Assembly (NCBI GenBank): GCA_001600455.1
Contig: BCKC01000006.1
Span: 3,286,001 to 3,350,000 of the forward strand
Source: Endocalyx cinctus
Taxonomy: Eukaryota > Ascomycota > Sordariomycetes > Amphisphaeriales > Apiosporaceae
Direction of reading: 5' to 3'
DNA: 64,000 bases
Shown here: piece after piece, positions 33,716-45,350 of the stretch
Numbering within the stretch: position 1 is the first letter of the stretch
Layout of the letters: each line of letters opens with the position of its first letter
Program-made: the position numbers and the translations under genes
Notes under the pieces: model-generated
Told to the model about the DNA's origin: nothing
Seen by the model: only the letters and a program-made list of their open reading frames with translations
Database searches by the model: none

Positions 33716-34568
33716 CTATTGAAATACACGATGCTCACTTCCGTCGAGGTGGGTACGACTATTGTAGTCTGCCACATTGTATACCATTTGCCCCCCAGCC
33801 AAGTTATGTTTAAAGTTCTTCTGCTGCAATTCTCTCTTATGATGCCTCTTAATTCCCGTCCAGACGAACCATCGTATTATTCCGGCAACTAGCAGGGTCC
33901 CTAGACTTGTTCCCACTACTATTCCAGCGACCGTTCCGCCGTTAAACTTTTTTCCTGGCGATGAATATGTTTCCGATGGAGATGTAGATGTTGACGGAGT
34001 GGCGGAAGATATATCAGTTGTTGCGGTCGAGGTCTGTGAGGTAATAGATGTAGGATTTGACGCCGGTAAGGAGTTACTGGAATTCGAGCGCGCCGCGATA
34101 ATGTTGACGTAGTGTGATATGAACGACGAGTCTTCCGCACCCTCCTCATAAATCGCGAAATAGAATATGTTTACTTTTGAGGAGTCGAAACCTAGGCCCA
34201 AAGTGCTCACTTTCCAGTCGTATTCTGTATCATTAGTCGGACCTAAATAGTTTTAGTATTCCCATTGTATTTAAATTCCCTTATAGGTAGCTTGGTATTA
34301 AGCATGAGTACCATCACTTACTACTAATAATGAACTCGCTTAGGCCTCCGTGGTTACTGGGGATCGCCACTAACTTCAAAAGGGCGTCTGTGAAGTTCAT
34401 ATGCCATTTGATATGTTGAATACTGCCAATTTCATACGTGTCATTCTCCGAGGAATCCTCAACCGGACTCGGCTCCGGTGGGTTGTCAAACCCGGCATTC
34501 TTATCCGCTAACGCAACTCGAACCACCACCGAAACCAAGGCAACGCCGAAAAGCTTGAAGGGTAGCAT
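33716..34568 (-). CDS. Single-pass membrane protein with Ser/Thr-rich stalk
   Basis: Exons 34568-34322 and 34242-33716 join in frame to 257 residues. Visible in order: a signal peptide (to about residue 21), an ectodomain containing NPPEPSPVEDSSENDTYEIG and a beta-rich stretch with WHMNFTDALLKLVAIP, a Ser/Thr-rich stalk (about 140-180), one transmembrane helix (GTVAGIVVGTSLGTLLVAG) and a basic cytoplasmic tail (KRHHKRELQQKNFKHN). This layout is common for fungal cell-surface proteins and resembles sensors or adhesins; it is not proof of either. No enzyme motif is visible. Confidence 0.78.
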
Positions 34569-35575
34569 GAGTTGAGGAGATAAAATGTGAAAGAAATAAA
34601 GGTATCATTTGGCGTAATGATAGAATGTGTGTCAAGACATTTCAGATTTAAGTTGGATGTACTGGCATATTCTTCTACTTTTAAATTTACAGCACTAAGT
34701 GCCTTCGAATTTTTGATTTACTCTGATCTTACGAAGTAGAAGCGTACATTCATGTACCCGATCTCTCTTTTGAGCCTGACAAAAAGTGTATATACTTCTC
34801 TGAGACCTGAGACACTCGGTAAGATTTGGCGTTATAATGTGCCAGTTACAAAGACGGGACAGTGAATATGACAGGTCATGCGGCTGATAGTGACTTGGGC
34901 TAAGAGGTTGTGCCATAATTAGTCCTCGAGTAATTGGTCGTTGGATTAGTTCCGTCAGAGCTATCTCGCGGAGGCTTCTGAGACGGAAAGGTCCAACCCA
35001 ATTGAAATGTCATGATCAATCCATCCAGTAGAATTTTTGTATTATCGCCTTTTTAGCTGATTGATAAATGCTAAGTGGCTTATAAGTCATGTAAGGACAA
35101 TAATAGCATCGCTAGTACATCCTCTCACCATATCGGACTTGCTTAGTTGGAAACGATAAATATAAATTTATACCGCATGCAATAAAGGAATTGGCAGGAA
35201 TCTCTACCCATTCCTGTTGATACTTAAGTGATACTATATGACGCTAGGTACTGCTGTAAATATTAATAAGAATGGGAATGAGATACCGATATCAGATTAT
35301 TATACCACGTCAATCTGCCAGTTCCACAATTCGTTTCCGTATTGGAACCTGAGCAACATGCTGCTTTCCAGGGTGTAGTGTAAGTTATGAAAGGACTGGA
35401 TTATGTGCTTATCCTTGCACTAACTGTTACCACTACGTCGCTAGCTCGAATATAGCACGTAGTCAGTCTCAAAATTCATTTGTATAAAATGGTTCTAAAC
35501 CGTTATTGGGCCATATATAGATATCTCTCCGTGCTCAATGATTATCCCTGGCTACCGTCTTCTTTGCCTAGCAAC
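34569..35575. other. 1-kb spacer
   Basis: AT-rich spacer without supported features. Confidence 0.6.
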
Positions 35576-38572
35576 CTACAGAATCGCGATCATCTTGTGT
35601 TGCCGGGCCCGAATGGATAAGTCAAGTAGACCTCCGAGAAATTCACTCCCCTCCCTTAAAGCCCTATCTTTTTTGACACCTTGTCGCCGGACATCTCCGT
35701 AAGTAACTACTCCAATCACTGTACATATTACCTTCAGGTGGGCCCTTGACCTCGGTATGGTCCAATGCTCCCTCCAGTCAGCGGAGAGGGTGGAACACTG
35801 TGGACTCGTGACAACCGGGCATCTTTTTCTTTCTTGAAAGATCCAAGGGCAGACGTCGATGTTTTCACCTAGAGGATCCCCTTGAGACATGTCGTGCTTT
35901 TCGAATCCGTCATCCGATATAGAGGCCGTTGGAATCTCCATGCTGCTTCGAAGAGCGAATCCACGGAATATCTCGTCAAGAAACTGTTCGGCTACATCAC
36001 TGAAATAATTTTCGCGAGGGTACGCGTGCTCTTGAATAAAAGAGAGATTCCATAAGTTGCAGACTCGAGCGATTCTGTTTAGACGATGTATGAGATCCAT
36101 AGTCAATTGCTTCCAAATCTTAATCAACGCATTTTGGTACTGTACCACTGTGAATGGAGTACAGCCGTCAATATGAGTGTATGGGTGCAATTTAGCGGCG
36201 CCTCCGAAAGTTTTTGCTTGCTCGGAGATCATTCTTTCAACAGCAAGCCACCTCCGGTATGTTGTATTTGCATTGATCCATGGTCTAGGATAATTTTCGA
36301 CGGTCGTGACAGAAAACTTGACGTGAGGCGAAGCGGTCAAGGATTCCCAGGAACTGGATCGACTCCAATACAATATGCACCGTATTAGGTCTTTGGCCAC
36401 TTTATCGTTTCCTAAGTCCTCCACTGTGCCAAATATACCTTTATCCTGTTGAGACTTTTCCAATTGCATGGACGATATCAAGTCACGGTATATCCTAAAA
36501 GTATCCTCCAAGGTCATCGTTTTATAGTAGAAGAAATAATTGAGATCTTTTCCCTGTTTTTCATGCTTGCTGATAGTCAGATTGAGTCCGAGACTTCCAG
36601 TACCATCAATGAAAATAGCCCAGAGCTCACTGGCGCCCTTGAGTTTTGTACACCAAGCAGGAATTGGGTTTTTGAGTAAAGGTAGCGAATTTATACGAAC
36701 GGAAGATGGACCATCGATAAGGGTAGAATACCCTAGGCCCTGAGTACATTGTTGATAAATATTGTAAGTTTCCGTCCGTATCCCCTTCAGGAATATACTA
36801 CAAAGTCCAAGGACATGGAATATACCTTTGACTGGATGTCTTCGAACATGAGAGTACATGTTATGGCCCTTTAAGAGTAGAATTTCATCCATTTCTCGCT
36901 GGATTGGTTCTTGGGTTGCAATAATCAATTCCCATATTCCCCCCTTCTCATTTATTGCTATGGCCTTCCTGTATACAAGGCTTGTAATAGACTCCATGCC
37001 CGGGTCTCCGAAGTTAAATATGCAGCTTGCTTCGTGAAGCAATGCTCCAGATACTGAGTGTATCTCCGGCGTATGGTGTACGGTGTCTGGTACCAACACG
37101 CCAAACGCCAACTCATAAGTGTGCCTTAATGGTATAGAAGAAATGTGACTCATGGCTGGTATGAAAAGAAAATGCGGGAAGGTGGGCGAATTCAAGACAT
37201 AACGGACATGTAACCAGTCTCGTGACGTCAATAAACACCAATCTGGTACCCAACTGGGTAGCTTTTTATTTCGACTTCCTTTGAGTGCCATGATGAGCCT
37301 GCAAACTCCACACTTCTGGATGAAATAAGCAGAGAGCCCAGTACAAAGTTGGCCATACGTCAGTCGATAATCTGGTATAATTCCGTCCTCCTCTATGGCT
37401 GCTGTAAGACCAAGGAGCGCGAATACTTTATCTCGAGGATCTGACGATTGAGAGTTGGCGGTGTTCTCCAAAACTTTAAGCAGGCCTTCTGAACCTTTGT
37501 ATAAGCCTGATAGATTCAATTCTGCCCGTGCATCTCTGAAATCCTCTAGCCATTTCGGCATTCCGACGAGTTTCCCATATTTCATCAGCAGGTTGAAATT
37601 AATTGATCGCGAACCATAGTTGACGTAAACATGAGGAGCGGAAACAACTTCTTGGATGATCCATATTCTTTTGAAGTAGGAGCGTTCAAATATTTCCGAG
37701 AGAGATTGGCGATACAAAGTTAGAAATTTCTCTGAGGTAACCGGATTCTCCGGCCCATGTGGCTCAGAATTCATGTAATCTATTACGCGATCGTTCGTGT
37801 CCATTGGTTCTCCAAGGTCAATTATGCACCTGACCGACTTGGTATATATCATCTTCATTAGAGCGATCTGGTGGGACTTCTCGCTATCGTTCGCTTGGTT
37901 GATACAGATCGCATCTACCCACAGAGGCCGATCGAGGTTCTGAAGCCGCAGTCGTCTTAGAGCTCTGCAGCAGCTTTTCGTAATCGGAAGTATGTCCCAT
38001 TTCGCGCCGATATATAAGATCCTCGTGAACGCTGTATCGCCTTCTTCACCGCCCCAAGTGTAGGATAAAGCTTCGTAGTGAGGGTTGCTACTCAAGTCCT
38101 GTACAAGCAGCTGTCCGTGAAGAGGCCTACTCCAATTGGGAGCCTTGTGGAGGCAGAGAACTCGAATATGATTTTCTAATGGGAGGCTAGGATACCCTAG
38201 ATCCGCATTGTGTTTGGACTGAGACCTGTCCGACCTCTGAATTGCCCCCGTGTTTAAAGAAATAGCCAAAGTATTGGTAACATCCTCCCCTCCATCTTCA
38301 AGCACCAACTGTTTTGTGTATGTCACACATGATGGCCATTCCAGGTCTAGGCGAGCTGGTCCACTATTGGCGTTATTTTCTGCCCTTGGCTTCGTTTCCA
38401 ATGAATTGGGTGAGCTTGAGTGATAGCTGCGACAGCTTAAGCACTCGATCCATTGGCCGTGAACTTGGATTTTTGGTGCCTTACAACCTTGCATGTGCCA
38501 GCGCAGCATCGCCAAAGTATAAAATACACTAGACTTTGAACAGACCGTTTCATTATTTTGGAAAGATGTCAC
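35576..38572 (-). CDS. HET-domain (heterokaryon incompatibility) protein
   Basis: Intronless frame of 998 residues. The HET domain lies at about residues 165-330, with the three conserved blocks HYEALSYTWGG, RPLWVDAICINQANDSEKSHQ and ERSYFKRIWIIQEVV. Such domains act in fungal non-self recognition and programmed cell death after hyphal fusion. The long C-terminal part (about 650 residues) shows no recognised repeat, NACHT or ankyrin region. The family usually spans 600-800 residues, so this copy is long. The ATG at 38572 is the first in frame; the true start could be further in, since the first ~60 residues look irregular. The allelic role is unknown. Confidence 0.92.
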   Translation of the reverse strand: MTSFQNNETVCSKSSVFYTLAMLRWHMQGCKAPKIQVHGQWIECLSCRSYHSSSPNSLETKPRAENNANSGPARLDLEWPSCVTYTKQLVLEDGGEDVTNTLAISLNTGAIQRSDRSQSKHNADLGYPSLPLENHIRVLCLHKAPNWSRPLHGQLLVQDLSSNPHYEALSYTWGGEEGDTAFTRILYIGAKWDILPITKSCCRALRRLRLQNLDRPLWVDAICINQANDSEKSHQIALMKMIYTKSVRCIIDLGEPMDTNDRVIDYMNSEPHGPENPVTSEKFLTLYRQSLSEIFERSYFKRIWIIQEVVSAPHVYVNYGSRSINFNLLMKYGKLVGMPKWLEDFRDARAELNLSGLYKGSEGLLKVLENTANSQSSDPRDKVFALLGLTAAIEEDGIIPDYRLTYGQLCTGLSAYFIQKCGVCRLIMALKGSRNKKLPSWVPDWCLLTSRDWLHVRYVLNSPTFPHFLFIPAMSHISSIPLRHTYELAFGVLVPDTVHHTPEIHSVSGALLHEASCIFNFGDPGMESITSLVYRKAIAINEKGGIWELIIATQEPIQREMDEILLLKGHNMYSHVRRHPVKGIFHVLGLCSIFLKGIRTETYNIYQQCTQGLGYSTLIDGPSSVRINSLPLLKNPIPAWCTKLKGASELWAIFIDGTGSLGLNLTISKHEKQGKDLNYFFYYKTMTLEDTFRIYRDLISSMQLEKSQQDKGIFGTVEDLGNDKVAKDLIRCILYWSRSSSWESLTASPHVKFSVTTVENYPRPWINANTTYRRWLAVERMISEQAKTFGGAAKLHPYTHIDGCTPFTVVQYQNALIKIWKQLTMDLIHRLNRIARVCNLWNLSFIQEHAYPRENYFSDVAEQFLDEIFRGFALRSSMEIPTASISDDGFEKHDMSQGDPLGENIDVCPWIFQERKRCPVVTSPQCSTLSADWREHWTIPRSRAHLKVICTVIGVVTYGDVRRQGVKKDRALREGSEFLGGLLDLSIRARQHKMIAIL

Positions 38573-39072
38573 AATGGTATGGGGTACCCAGAATGAGCTT
38601 GGGAGCTTATCGATTAGTTAGGGAAACTATTACTATGTAAATATGACTGAAATTAGGACTTGAGCAACTATGTACTTTTATGATTCAAAAGGGAGCTCAG
38701 TGCTTTATTTATAATGCCTTAGAGCCTATAATATCTGATTATAAGATTGGTTAACCTCTCAGACTGGTGTGGCGAGATTGCTTCCACCCCTTAATGTTAG
38801 ACCACCCCGTATTGGCCCACTTCCCCGTCACAGAAGATTAACGGACACTTACCTTTCCATATTTTATAGAGAGAGGAGCGAGTAGTCTTTTCTCGTTACT
38901 TCTTCCAAATGCATAGTCACCAATTCTATCCTACTGAGGCGGGGTACATGCACATAAAAAGTGTAAATAATAGTTTACCATCCATTGTCAAATTAGGAAG
39001 TGTCTTGATTAAACGAACAAATAGAGTAGTGCCAAGACAGATATATCTCTTAGCACGGTACAGCCTCAGAAA

Positions 39073-39099
39073 TGCCTGCCTGCCTGCCTGCCTGCCTGC
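39073..39099. repeat. (TGCC)n microsatellite
   Basis: Six tandem TGCC units with the last followed by TGCATG. Confidence 0.9.
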
Positions 39100-39884
39100 A
39101 TGATAGACCACTAAAACGCTGTCAATATTCGGTAAGACCGCATTGAATGTAGTCCTAAGTTGAAAGAATGTGCCATTTGTCCTGTTTATTCTCGTTGGGG
39201 TATAAGTTCTGTGATTCGGAGCAAGCAGCAAGAAGGATAAGTAAGTAACTAGTGCCATTATCATGTATGTTGATGACAAGCAGGAATGAGGTTCGAAATA
39301 TCAATGAAACAGCACGAAAATCATTAGGGTAATTATTGATAAGCAACCCAGAAAGAGTAAGTAACAAAATGGTACTATGCATTAATATTTCGTTCTCAGT
39401 TCATTTTTTCTTCCTGGAATAAAAGCATCTTCCTTCCACGCTCATACGTATACGATAAGATGAATTCGTCGCTGCCGCTGCCATAATTATATATATTTTC
39501 CCGAGTTGAGGAAACTCCAGAACTTCTTTTAAAACACTTCATAAAATAAATATTATACGGTATCGTACGCAAAATTGGTTGCGCCAACGACATTAAAGTT
39601 ATAATTCTTACGATCTCGTAAATATTAATCTCAAAAGATTCCTGGAGTAGGTGATTGATATCAAGGTGGAAAACATATGGACCTAAGAGTACTTATAAAT
39701 GTCCATTTATAATCCTTAAGAACGTATAAAATAAAGTACAATTATGACTTAGAAGAAATTACCGCAAAACTGAGCTTATTTTCACACTCGCGTCCATATT
39801 TGTCCCGGCTACTTATGTACTTCGGGAACGCCGACTTGTTACACAGTAGTTACGATTCCGATATCGCAATAAGAAAACTGAGCT

Positions 39885-39962
39885 ATCCTAAGCTGTCCTG
39901 AGCCGTCCTGATCAAGACTGAGCCGTCCCTAAGCCAGCCTGAACCGAGCCTGAGCTGAGCAT
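39885..39962. repeat. Degenerate CCTGAGC minisatellite
   Basis: Repeated variants of the core C(C/T)TGAGC(C/T), such as CCTAAGC, CCTGAGCC, ACTGAGCC, CCTGAACC and CCTGAGCTGAGC, within about 78 nt. Confidence 0.6.
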
Positions 39963-40042
39963 AACAAAAGCCGCGAGGGGTCACATGATACCAAATGCCC
40001 ATATTAACGTAGTAGAACAGGATTTCCTACTTCAGATCTCAC

Positions 40043-40090
40043 AAACAGGAAGTGAGCTTGCAGCCCACAGAGGGGCCTGAGTTTACAATT
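40043..40090. repeat. Dispersed direct repeat, copy 1
   Basis: Shares about 40 of 49 aligned positions with 48836-48884, including the identical blocks GTGAGC and GGCCTGAGTTT. Several differences are C/T or G/A. The copies lie in the same orientation on either side of the sulfotransferase/GT1/acyltransferase run. Confidence 0.65.
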
Positions 40091-41635
40091 GGTACTGTGC
40101 TACACAGAAAAGATAAGATAATAAATATAATAAAGCGACAGGGGTTTTTAAAGATGGTTCCGTAGAGACGTGTAGAAGACCCGTCGTAAACTCAGGCATA
40201 AAGCGAAGAGTTAGGTATATATACATGACGCATGAATGTACATGCGCCAGTGTAAGTAATAGTACATCCCTACGTCGCACAACCTGGAAGCTGGAACATT
40301 GGGCCGCATGCGGCTACTTGATACTATGTAAGCCCTGGAAATCCTTCGGATTTCTATGAAGGCAACTCGGTATATAGATAATAGAGTAGGATTGGTTGAG
40401 AGGCGGGGCAATTAATTAATAAATTAGATGTAGAGTAAGCCGAATCTGAGAAACGGCCTCTGTGTCTATCTATGACTGCTTCGAATATTGGAATCTTGCC
40501 ATTAAATATGTCTGACAATCGCCAGCAACTAAACTCACTCAAAATTGAATTGGAATACTTCTAGATAAAGGTATTATTGCTCTCCAGCAAATTAGCCTTA
40601 TCAAGTTTCTACCACCATGGTACCGCGCTCCTCATCAAAATTATGTGGGCAAAGATACCTTTATTTCAGGTGATTGGCTCTTCAAATACCCATCCTCTAG
40701 CCAAAATACAATAGCACATATCATCATCGTCTTCCGCCAAGATGCACTTTGCCGTCCAAATCCCTTGTTTCCTGACCTGCCATTTATCACGAAGCCAATC
40801 ACTTTCGTGATGAAGTTCCGCGAGATTGAAAGAATCTCACGGGTGGATGCATGCCGGAACGACCGGTGCCGCCATGGGTGCAGCTATAAGCGCACTAATT
40901 CTCTAGAGCTAGCTTTTCAGCCGACGCGCGAAAGACTAAGGGATCATCTCGCAGAATGTGCTAGATGATTACTGGTTTGCTACAGTATGCCTAAACATCA
41001 GCTGTAACAAGAAAATATACACATCACAGATTGTGTTTGTGGCCGCTTCATTAGATCGCATGGAACATTAGAAAATATATCTACGAGTTGTCAGATCAAG
41101 AATACGCTGCCGGTGACAGCGTTTTGATAATATTGTCTGATGTAAGATTATAGACATCAGTAGCGCGATTGGAACTTGGCAATTCGAAAAGCTGATTATA
41201 ATTAGGGGATATTTTTTTGGTGAAACATATTTTTAATCCGAGATGCCTTATTGTATTCCTTGATTCATGTCGCCGATTTCGCCTTGGTCAACTCTACTTC
41301 AACAGCCGGGAATTGGGCGTAACCTAACAATTTATCAGATACATCATCGTTCTTATCTTTGGTGATAAGCCCATAAATCAACCACCAAAGAACTTCATAT
41401 AATTAGGAACTATCTCAACCTAGCTAGACATGAAGAAATTCTATTGGTCTAGAGAGGGTGTACAAATTAATTACCCCTCAATGGTGCTTACGAGTATTTG
41501 CTGATTCGGTTGATCTATGGCAAGATCTCTAGATGCCTACACGTATTTTCGCAAATTTGTTATTCGATTTAATAAATTTCAAAATCTGATCTCAACCATT
41601 TAAGTACCTTAGTCTCCTATCAATTATCCTTCGAT

Positions 41636-42580
41636 ATGGCGTCGTCGCGTTATATAGACACTCTGCCTGATCCTACGTCTCAGCCCCGGCCAATGCAAGT
41701 CATTGTGCTAAGCCCAAGTAGATCAGGAACTCTCGGCCTTTACAAAGCCTTGGGAATGTTAGGGTTCCGGAGCTACCACACCGTAGAGATGCTCCGTCGG
41801 GGTACCTCACACCTGCGGCTTTTCAACGAAGCTCAAGCCGCCCACATCCCTGTACCGTCTTCTCTGCCCGCCAAGAAGATCGCATCGAGCACCAATGGGG
41901 AGCCCTATACCCGCGCCGACTTCGATAAGTGGCTTGGTGATTATGATGCCCTGGCTGATGTGCCTAGCTACTTGGCGCTCGACTTTATACGTGCCTACCC
42001 ATCCGCGAAGTTCATCCTCGTTGAGCGAGACCCGGATAAGTGGGTACGCTCTATACAGAATACCATCGGCGTCCTTGTCGAGGCCATTCCCAAGTTCCCC
42101 TTGGCGTATATGCGCATGGTCGACGCGTTCGCGGACGAGTTTTTTCTCTTCTCCGAGAGGCTTATCGATTATCTTACTAGAGGAAAGGGGATGAACGCTG
42201 CGGGTTGGAAAGAAGCTAGGCTAGTATACTGCGAATAGTAAGATTCCGATCAATTTCTTTTATATTCTTCAAAAACAGTCAGTAAATGGTCTAACAATAT
42301 GGCCTACAAAAGTATCGCGAAGATCAAAGAGCTTGTTCCGAAAGACCGACTGTGCGTTATTAAACTCGAAGATGGTCTGGACTGGGAACATATTTGCCCC
42401 TTTTTAGATGTGCCAATACCGGAAACAAAATATCCGCGTGGCAACGACCCGGCTGAATTTAAGTCCATCGCCGACGAGGTACTTGCACCAGCCTTGTACA
42501 AGGTAATATTCGTTGCTGGAGCTATCGTAGTGGGCATGGTGTCGGTTGGTACATGGTATATGTTACCTGCTCGCCATTAG
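41636..42580 (+). CDS. Sulfotransferase-like P-loop protein
   Basis: Exons 41636-42237 and 42283-42580 (45-nt intron) join in frame to 299 residues. It matches the fungal sulfotransferase-like family (Sulfotransfer_4 type), whose members bind PAPS and are often annotated as NAD-dependent epimerases by error. The 5'-phosphosulphate loop is visible as VLSPSRSGTLGLYKALGMLG (about 26-45) and the 3'-phosphate-binding segment as ILVERDPDKWVRSIQNT (about 129-145); the C-terminal part has LVPKDRLCVIKLEDG. A hydrophobic helix (VIFVAGAIVVGMVSVGTWYM) near the end suggests tail anchoring in a membrane. It is first in a same-strand run with a GT1 and an acyltransferase. The acceptor is unknown. Confidence 0.85.
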
Positions 42581-43030
42581 GATTAACCCATGCCGTCGCA
42601 AGTATTCATCATATTAGTTTGTCGATTAGTTTTCTCTACGTACAAAGTGCTCCATTTTTGATACCAATGAAATCATGATGTAGCCCTTAGCATACAATAC
42701 CTTATGATAGGACCTAGCCCTTAGGAGACGTATCGATAAATAGTCTATACTATTCACGGCTTTCATTCTTTATAATACACACTCAACAGATTTTACAACT
42801 CATCCCATTAACCCACCCACGTAAAAACTAAGTTAAGTAATATACGGTGACATCTGGTTATGTTCACCATTCCTCATCCCTATCATCACCAGGTACTTGA
42901 AAGATAATCATTTGGTATTTCCAACTACATCAAGACCTACTACTCTTCATTATCGAATACTGATACGAAAATGTCTCGATACAATCAAATAGTCAAGTTA
43001 GACTTTGATTGCATTTTACAAAATTAATGG

Positions 43031-43061
<31 letters not shown>
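43031..43061. repeat. Poly(A) homopolymer (31 nt)
   Basis: Uninterrupted A run after ATTAATGG. It could be the tail of an ancient retroposed copy or simple slippage; no target-site duplication was identified. Confidence 0.85.
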
Positions 43062-43062
<1 letters not shown>

Positions 43063-43874
43063 CCGAGGAAAGGGAAAAATAAGAAGACAGGGGAGAGATA
43101 GACAAAGATTTAGAGGTCTGTGTGAGTGAGAGAGTTTTGGTAAATAGTAGGGCCAAGCTAACGTCAGTGAACCACGTTTTCCTCAGTACCCAACGACTGA
43201 CAAAGTTTTACTCGAGAAAAAGAAGCCGGAAGTGTGCTAAGCGAGGTGTGCGGCACAGTTTGGCCTGAGACAGAAACGTATATCGTCGTCAGTAAATGCT
43301 CTGTCGTCTCACGAGGATCCCCGACTACGACGAGTCAGAATTTAGCCGAGTAATTATATACCGTGCCTTTAAGGTTTGGTTTCTTTAAATATAGAACGTA
43401 GTTTATGATCTGCCAGCTTCTTTAGAAGTCAGATGATTTGGTGACTGTGCTAAGTAAAAGTCCTAATATGTAGTTTACGCCGAACGGAAAGAGGACTGCG
43501 GTTTTCCGGGAGGTCAGCTTACGTCCCTCTCGGGCGGATTATCGGCCGTCGGAAGCATAAAAGTGCTCAGATAAAAACGAAGCACTGTAATTGCCATATG
43601 AGCGAGGGATATAAGCAAGGAGTAGAGCCATGGGACATTGCACCAAGCTGATGATGCGATAAGGTGAAATGTACTTCTTTCATCCTCATCTTGGGTTTCC
43701 TGTTATCAGTGTTGGTAAGCCGTTAACATATTGAGTAAAGATTTAAGGAAGCCTGGACCGTAATCGACGTAGGACTTATAAGTTTCCTTTACAGGGGTTC
43801 TGCTCTGATTGATGATCTTTTCTTTATGCGAGCCATCGGATTTTCTCATGGCTCCCGCATCTCGACGGGCGAGG

Positions 43875-43882
43875 TATATAAA
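43875..43882 (+). promoter_or_regulatory. Candidate TATA box of the GT1 gene
   Basis: TATATAAA about 110 nt upstream of the chosen ATG at 43992. Confidence 0.5.
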
Positions 43883-43991
43883 TTGTCAGGGATATCTGCC
43901 GGCTTGAATCGAGGCACCCCTTAATTGAAGAGTATATACCATCAGTTTCGAGCTTCATATCATATAAATCGACAACGAGTTGTTAAACACC

Positions 43992-45350
43992 ATGACCGGC
44001 AGTAAACCTCTGCTTTTATGCACCGCTTACCCTGGGGACGGACATTTCTACCCCGTGTTCACCATCGCATCATATATGGCGAAGAATGGGTATGATGTGA
44101 TCTTTGTCATGCAAGATGAGTTCAAGGATAAGATCCAAGCTGCCGGCATGGTGTACATGGAGACGCCCAACATTACCGAGGAGGCTAAGGGGATGATGCG
44201 ACAGATATGCCGCATGCCCGCCGGTATCGAGCGCCTGGCGAAGCAGATCAACCTGCTCTTCTTCAGCACCTTAGCCCGCCGCGCGGCGCGCTTCGAGGAA
44301 GTCCTCGAGGGCGTTCGCGCGCGCTACCCCCACCGCGGGATCGTCGTGCTCGAAGACGCGTTTAACCTAGTCTCGGTCCTCTACCGGTTCGGGCGCCCGC
44401 TGCCCCGGGGCTTCGACCGGCCGCCGGCGACCATCGGCATCGGCTGCTCCGCCCTCTTCTTCGAAAGCGAGGACGTCGGCCCGCTCCTCCTCGGACTGCC
44501 GCCGGACGCTACCGAGTCGGGCAAGATGCGCAATCGCGTCCTGCACGAGCTCGTCCGTCGGGGGCCCATGAGGCCGCTCGTGGAAGAATGGACGAGGGCT
44601 TTGCGCGAGTGCGGCTGCGACGAGATCCCCGAGATCAAGCCTTGGAACACGGGGTACGAGGCCTACGATATCATGTTTCAGATGACCTCGCCGAGCGCCG
44701 AGTACCCCATGTCCGACCTCCCTTCCAACATACGATTTGCGGGGGTCTTACCTCGGCGCGAATTGGTCCTCGGTTACCAATATCCGGCGTGGTGGGACGA
44801 GGTGATTGGAAACAAGAAGGGTCGTAACAGCAAGAGGGAAAAAATCATATTCGTCTCGCAGGGAACGGTCAACTGGAATTACAAGGAGCTAATCGTACCG
44901 ACAATGCAGGCTCTCTCGGGACGTGAGGATTTGCTGGTAATAGCGGCTCTCGGGGTGCGGGGCGCCAAGTTACGACCGGAGATTCCCGTGCCTGATAACG
45001 TCCACCTGATCGATTATCTGCCGTACGACTTGATCCTGGCCAATTCGGATGTCTTCGTAACTAACGGCGGCCATGGAGGATTTACACATAGCATTCGGAA
45101 CGGGTGTCCGATGGTGGTCGCGGGAGAAACGGAGGAAAAGATGGAGATCGCTCTGCGGGCGGTATATTCGGGAGTTGGCATAAGTCTTGGCACGCAGAGA
45201 CCGTCGGCAGAGGAAGTAAAAAAAGGAGTTGAAGAGGTATTAGAAAATCCTAAATACAGACAGCGTGCGAAGCAAATGATGGAGGAAGGACTAGAATTTG
45301 ATTCATTGGAAACAGTACGGCGAGGGATTGAATCACTGATGACAGCCTGA
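43992..45350 (+). CDS. GT1-type UDP-glycosyltransferase
   Basis: Intronless, 452 residues from the ATG at 43992 (the in-frame TTG at 43980 is not a start). GT-B-fold sugar transferase of the MGT/UGT class, using a UDP-sugar to glycosylate a small molecule or lipid. Visible: an N-terminal PGDGHFYPV loop with the likely catalytic His (about residue 19), the C-domain start IIFVSQGTVNWNYKELIVPT, the donor-site run VHLIDYLPYDLILANSDVFV, then VTNGGHGGF in place of the THGG of bacterial enzymes (usual in fungal members), and AGETEEKMEIALRAVYSGVG. There is no signal peptide or transmembrane anchor. The first half is GC-rich compared with the flanks. It lies between a sulfotransferase-like gene and an acyltransferase on the same strand. 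Confidence 0.94.
   Translation: MTGSKPLLLCTAYPGDGHFYPVFTIASYMAKNGYDVIFVMQDEFKDKIQAAGMVYMETPNITEEAKGMMRQICRMPAGIERLAKQINLLFFSTLARRAARFEEVLEGVRARYPHRGIVVLEDAFNLVSVLYRFGRPLPRGFDRPPATIGIGCSALFFESEDVGPLLLGLPPDATESGKMRNRVLHELVRRGPMRPLVEEWTRALRECGCDEIPEIKPWNTGYEAYDIMFQMTSPSAEYPMSDLPSNIRFAGVLPRRELVLGYQYPAWWDEVIGNKKGRNSKREKIIFVSQGTVNWNYKELIVPTMQALSGREDLLVIAALGVRGAKLRPEIPVPDNVHLIDYLPYDLILANSDVFVTNGGHGGFTHSIRNGCPMVVAGETEEKMEIALRAVYSGVGISLGTQRPSAEEVKKGVEEVLENPKYRQRAKQMMEEGLEFDSLETVRRGIESLMTA

Larger units (their letters stand above)
38573..41635. other. 3-kb gene-poor region with repeats
   Basis: No intact gene supported. Contains a (TGCC)n tract (39073-39099), a CCTGAGC-type degenerate minisatellite (39885-39962) and one copy of a dispersed ~49-nt repeat (40043-40090). 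The frame at 40645-40968 is of doubtful reality. Confidence 0.55.
42581..43991. other. 1.4-kb spacer with poly(A) tract and GT promoter
   Basis: Contains a run of 31 A at 43031-43061 and a TATATAAA box at about 43875-43882, roughly 110 nt before the glycosyltransferase ATG. No gene. Confidence 0.6.

Noticed and set aside
39073..39099. TGCC tandem considered as a CRISPR-like or regulatory array
   Set aside because: Plain tetranucleotide microsatellite; eukaryotic genome.
40645..40968. Plus-strand frame of 107 codons with several Cys and His near its end
   Set aside because: No recognisable finger spacing or homologous family; start region looks non-coding.
43031..43061. 31-nt poly(A) considered as the tail of a retroposed gene
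   Set aside because: No coding or SINE-like sequence upstream and no target-site duplication seen.
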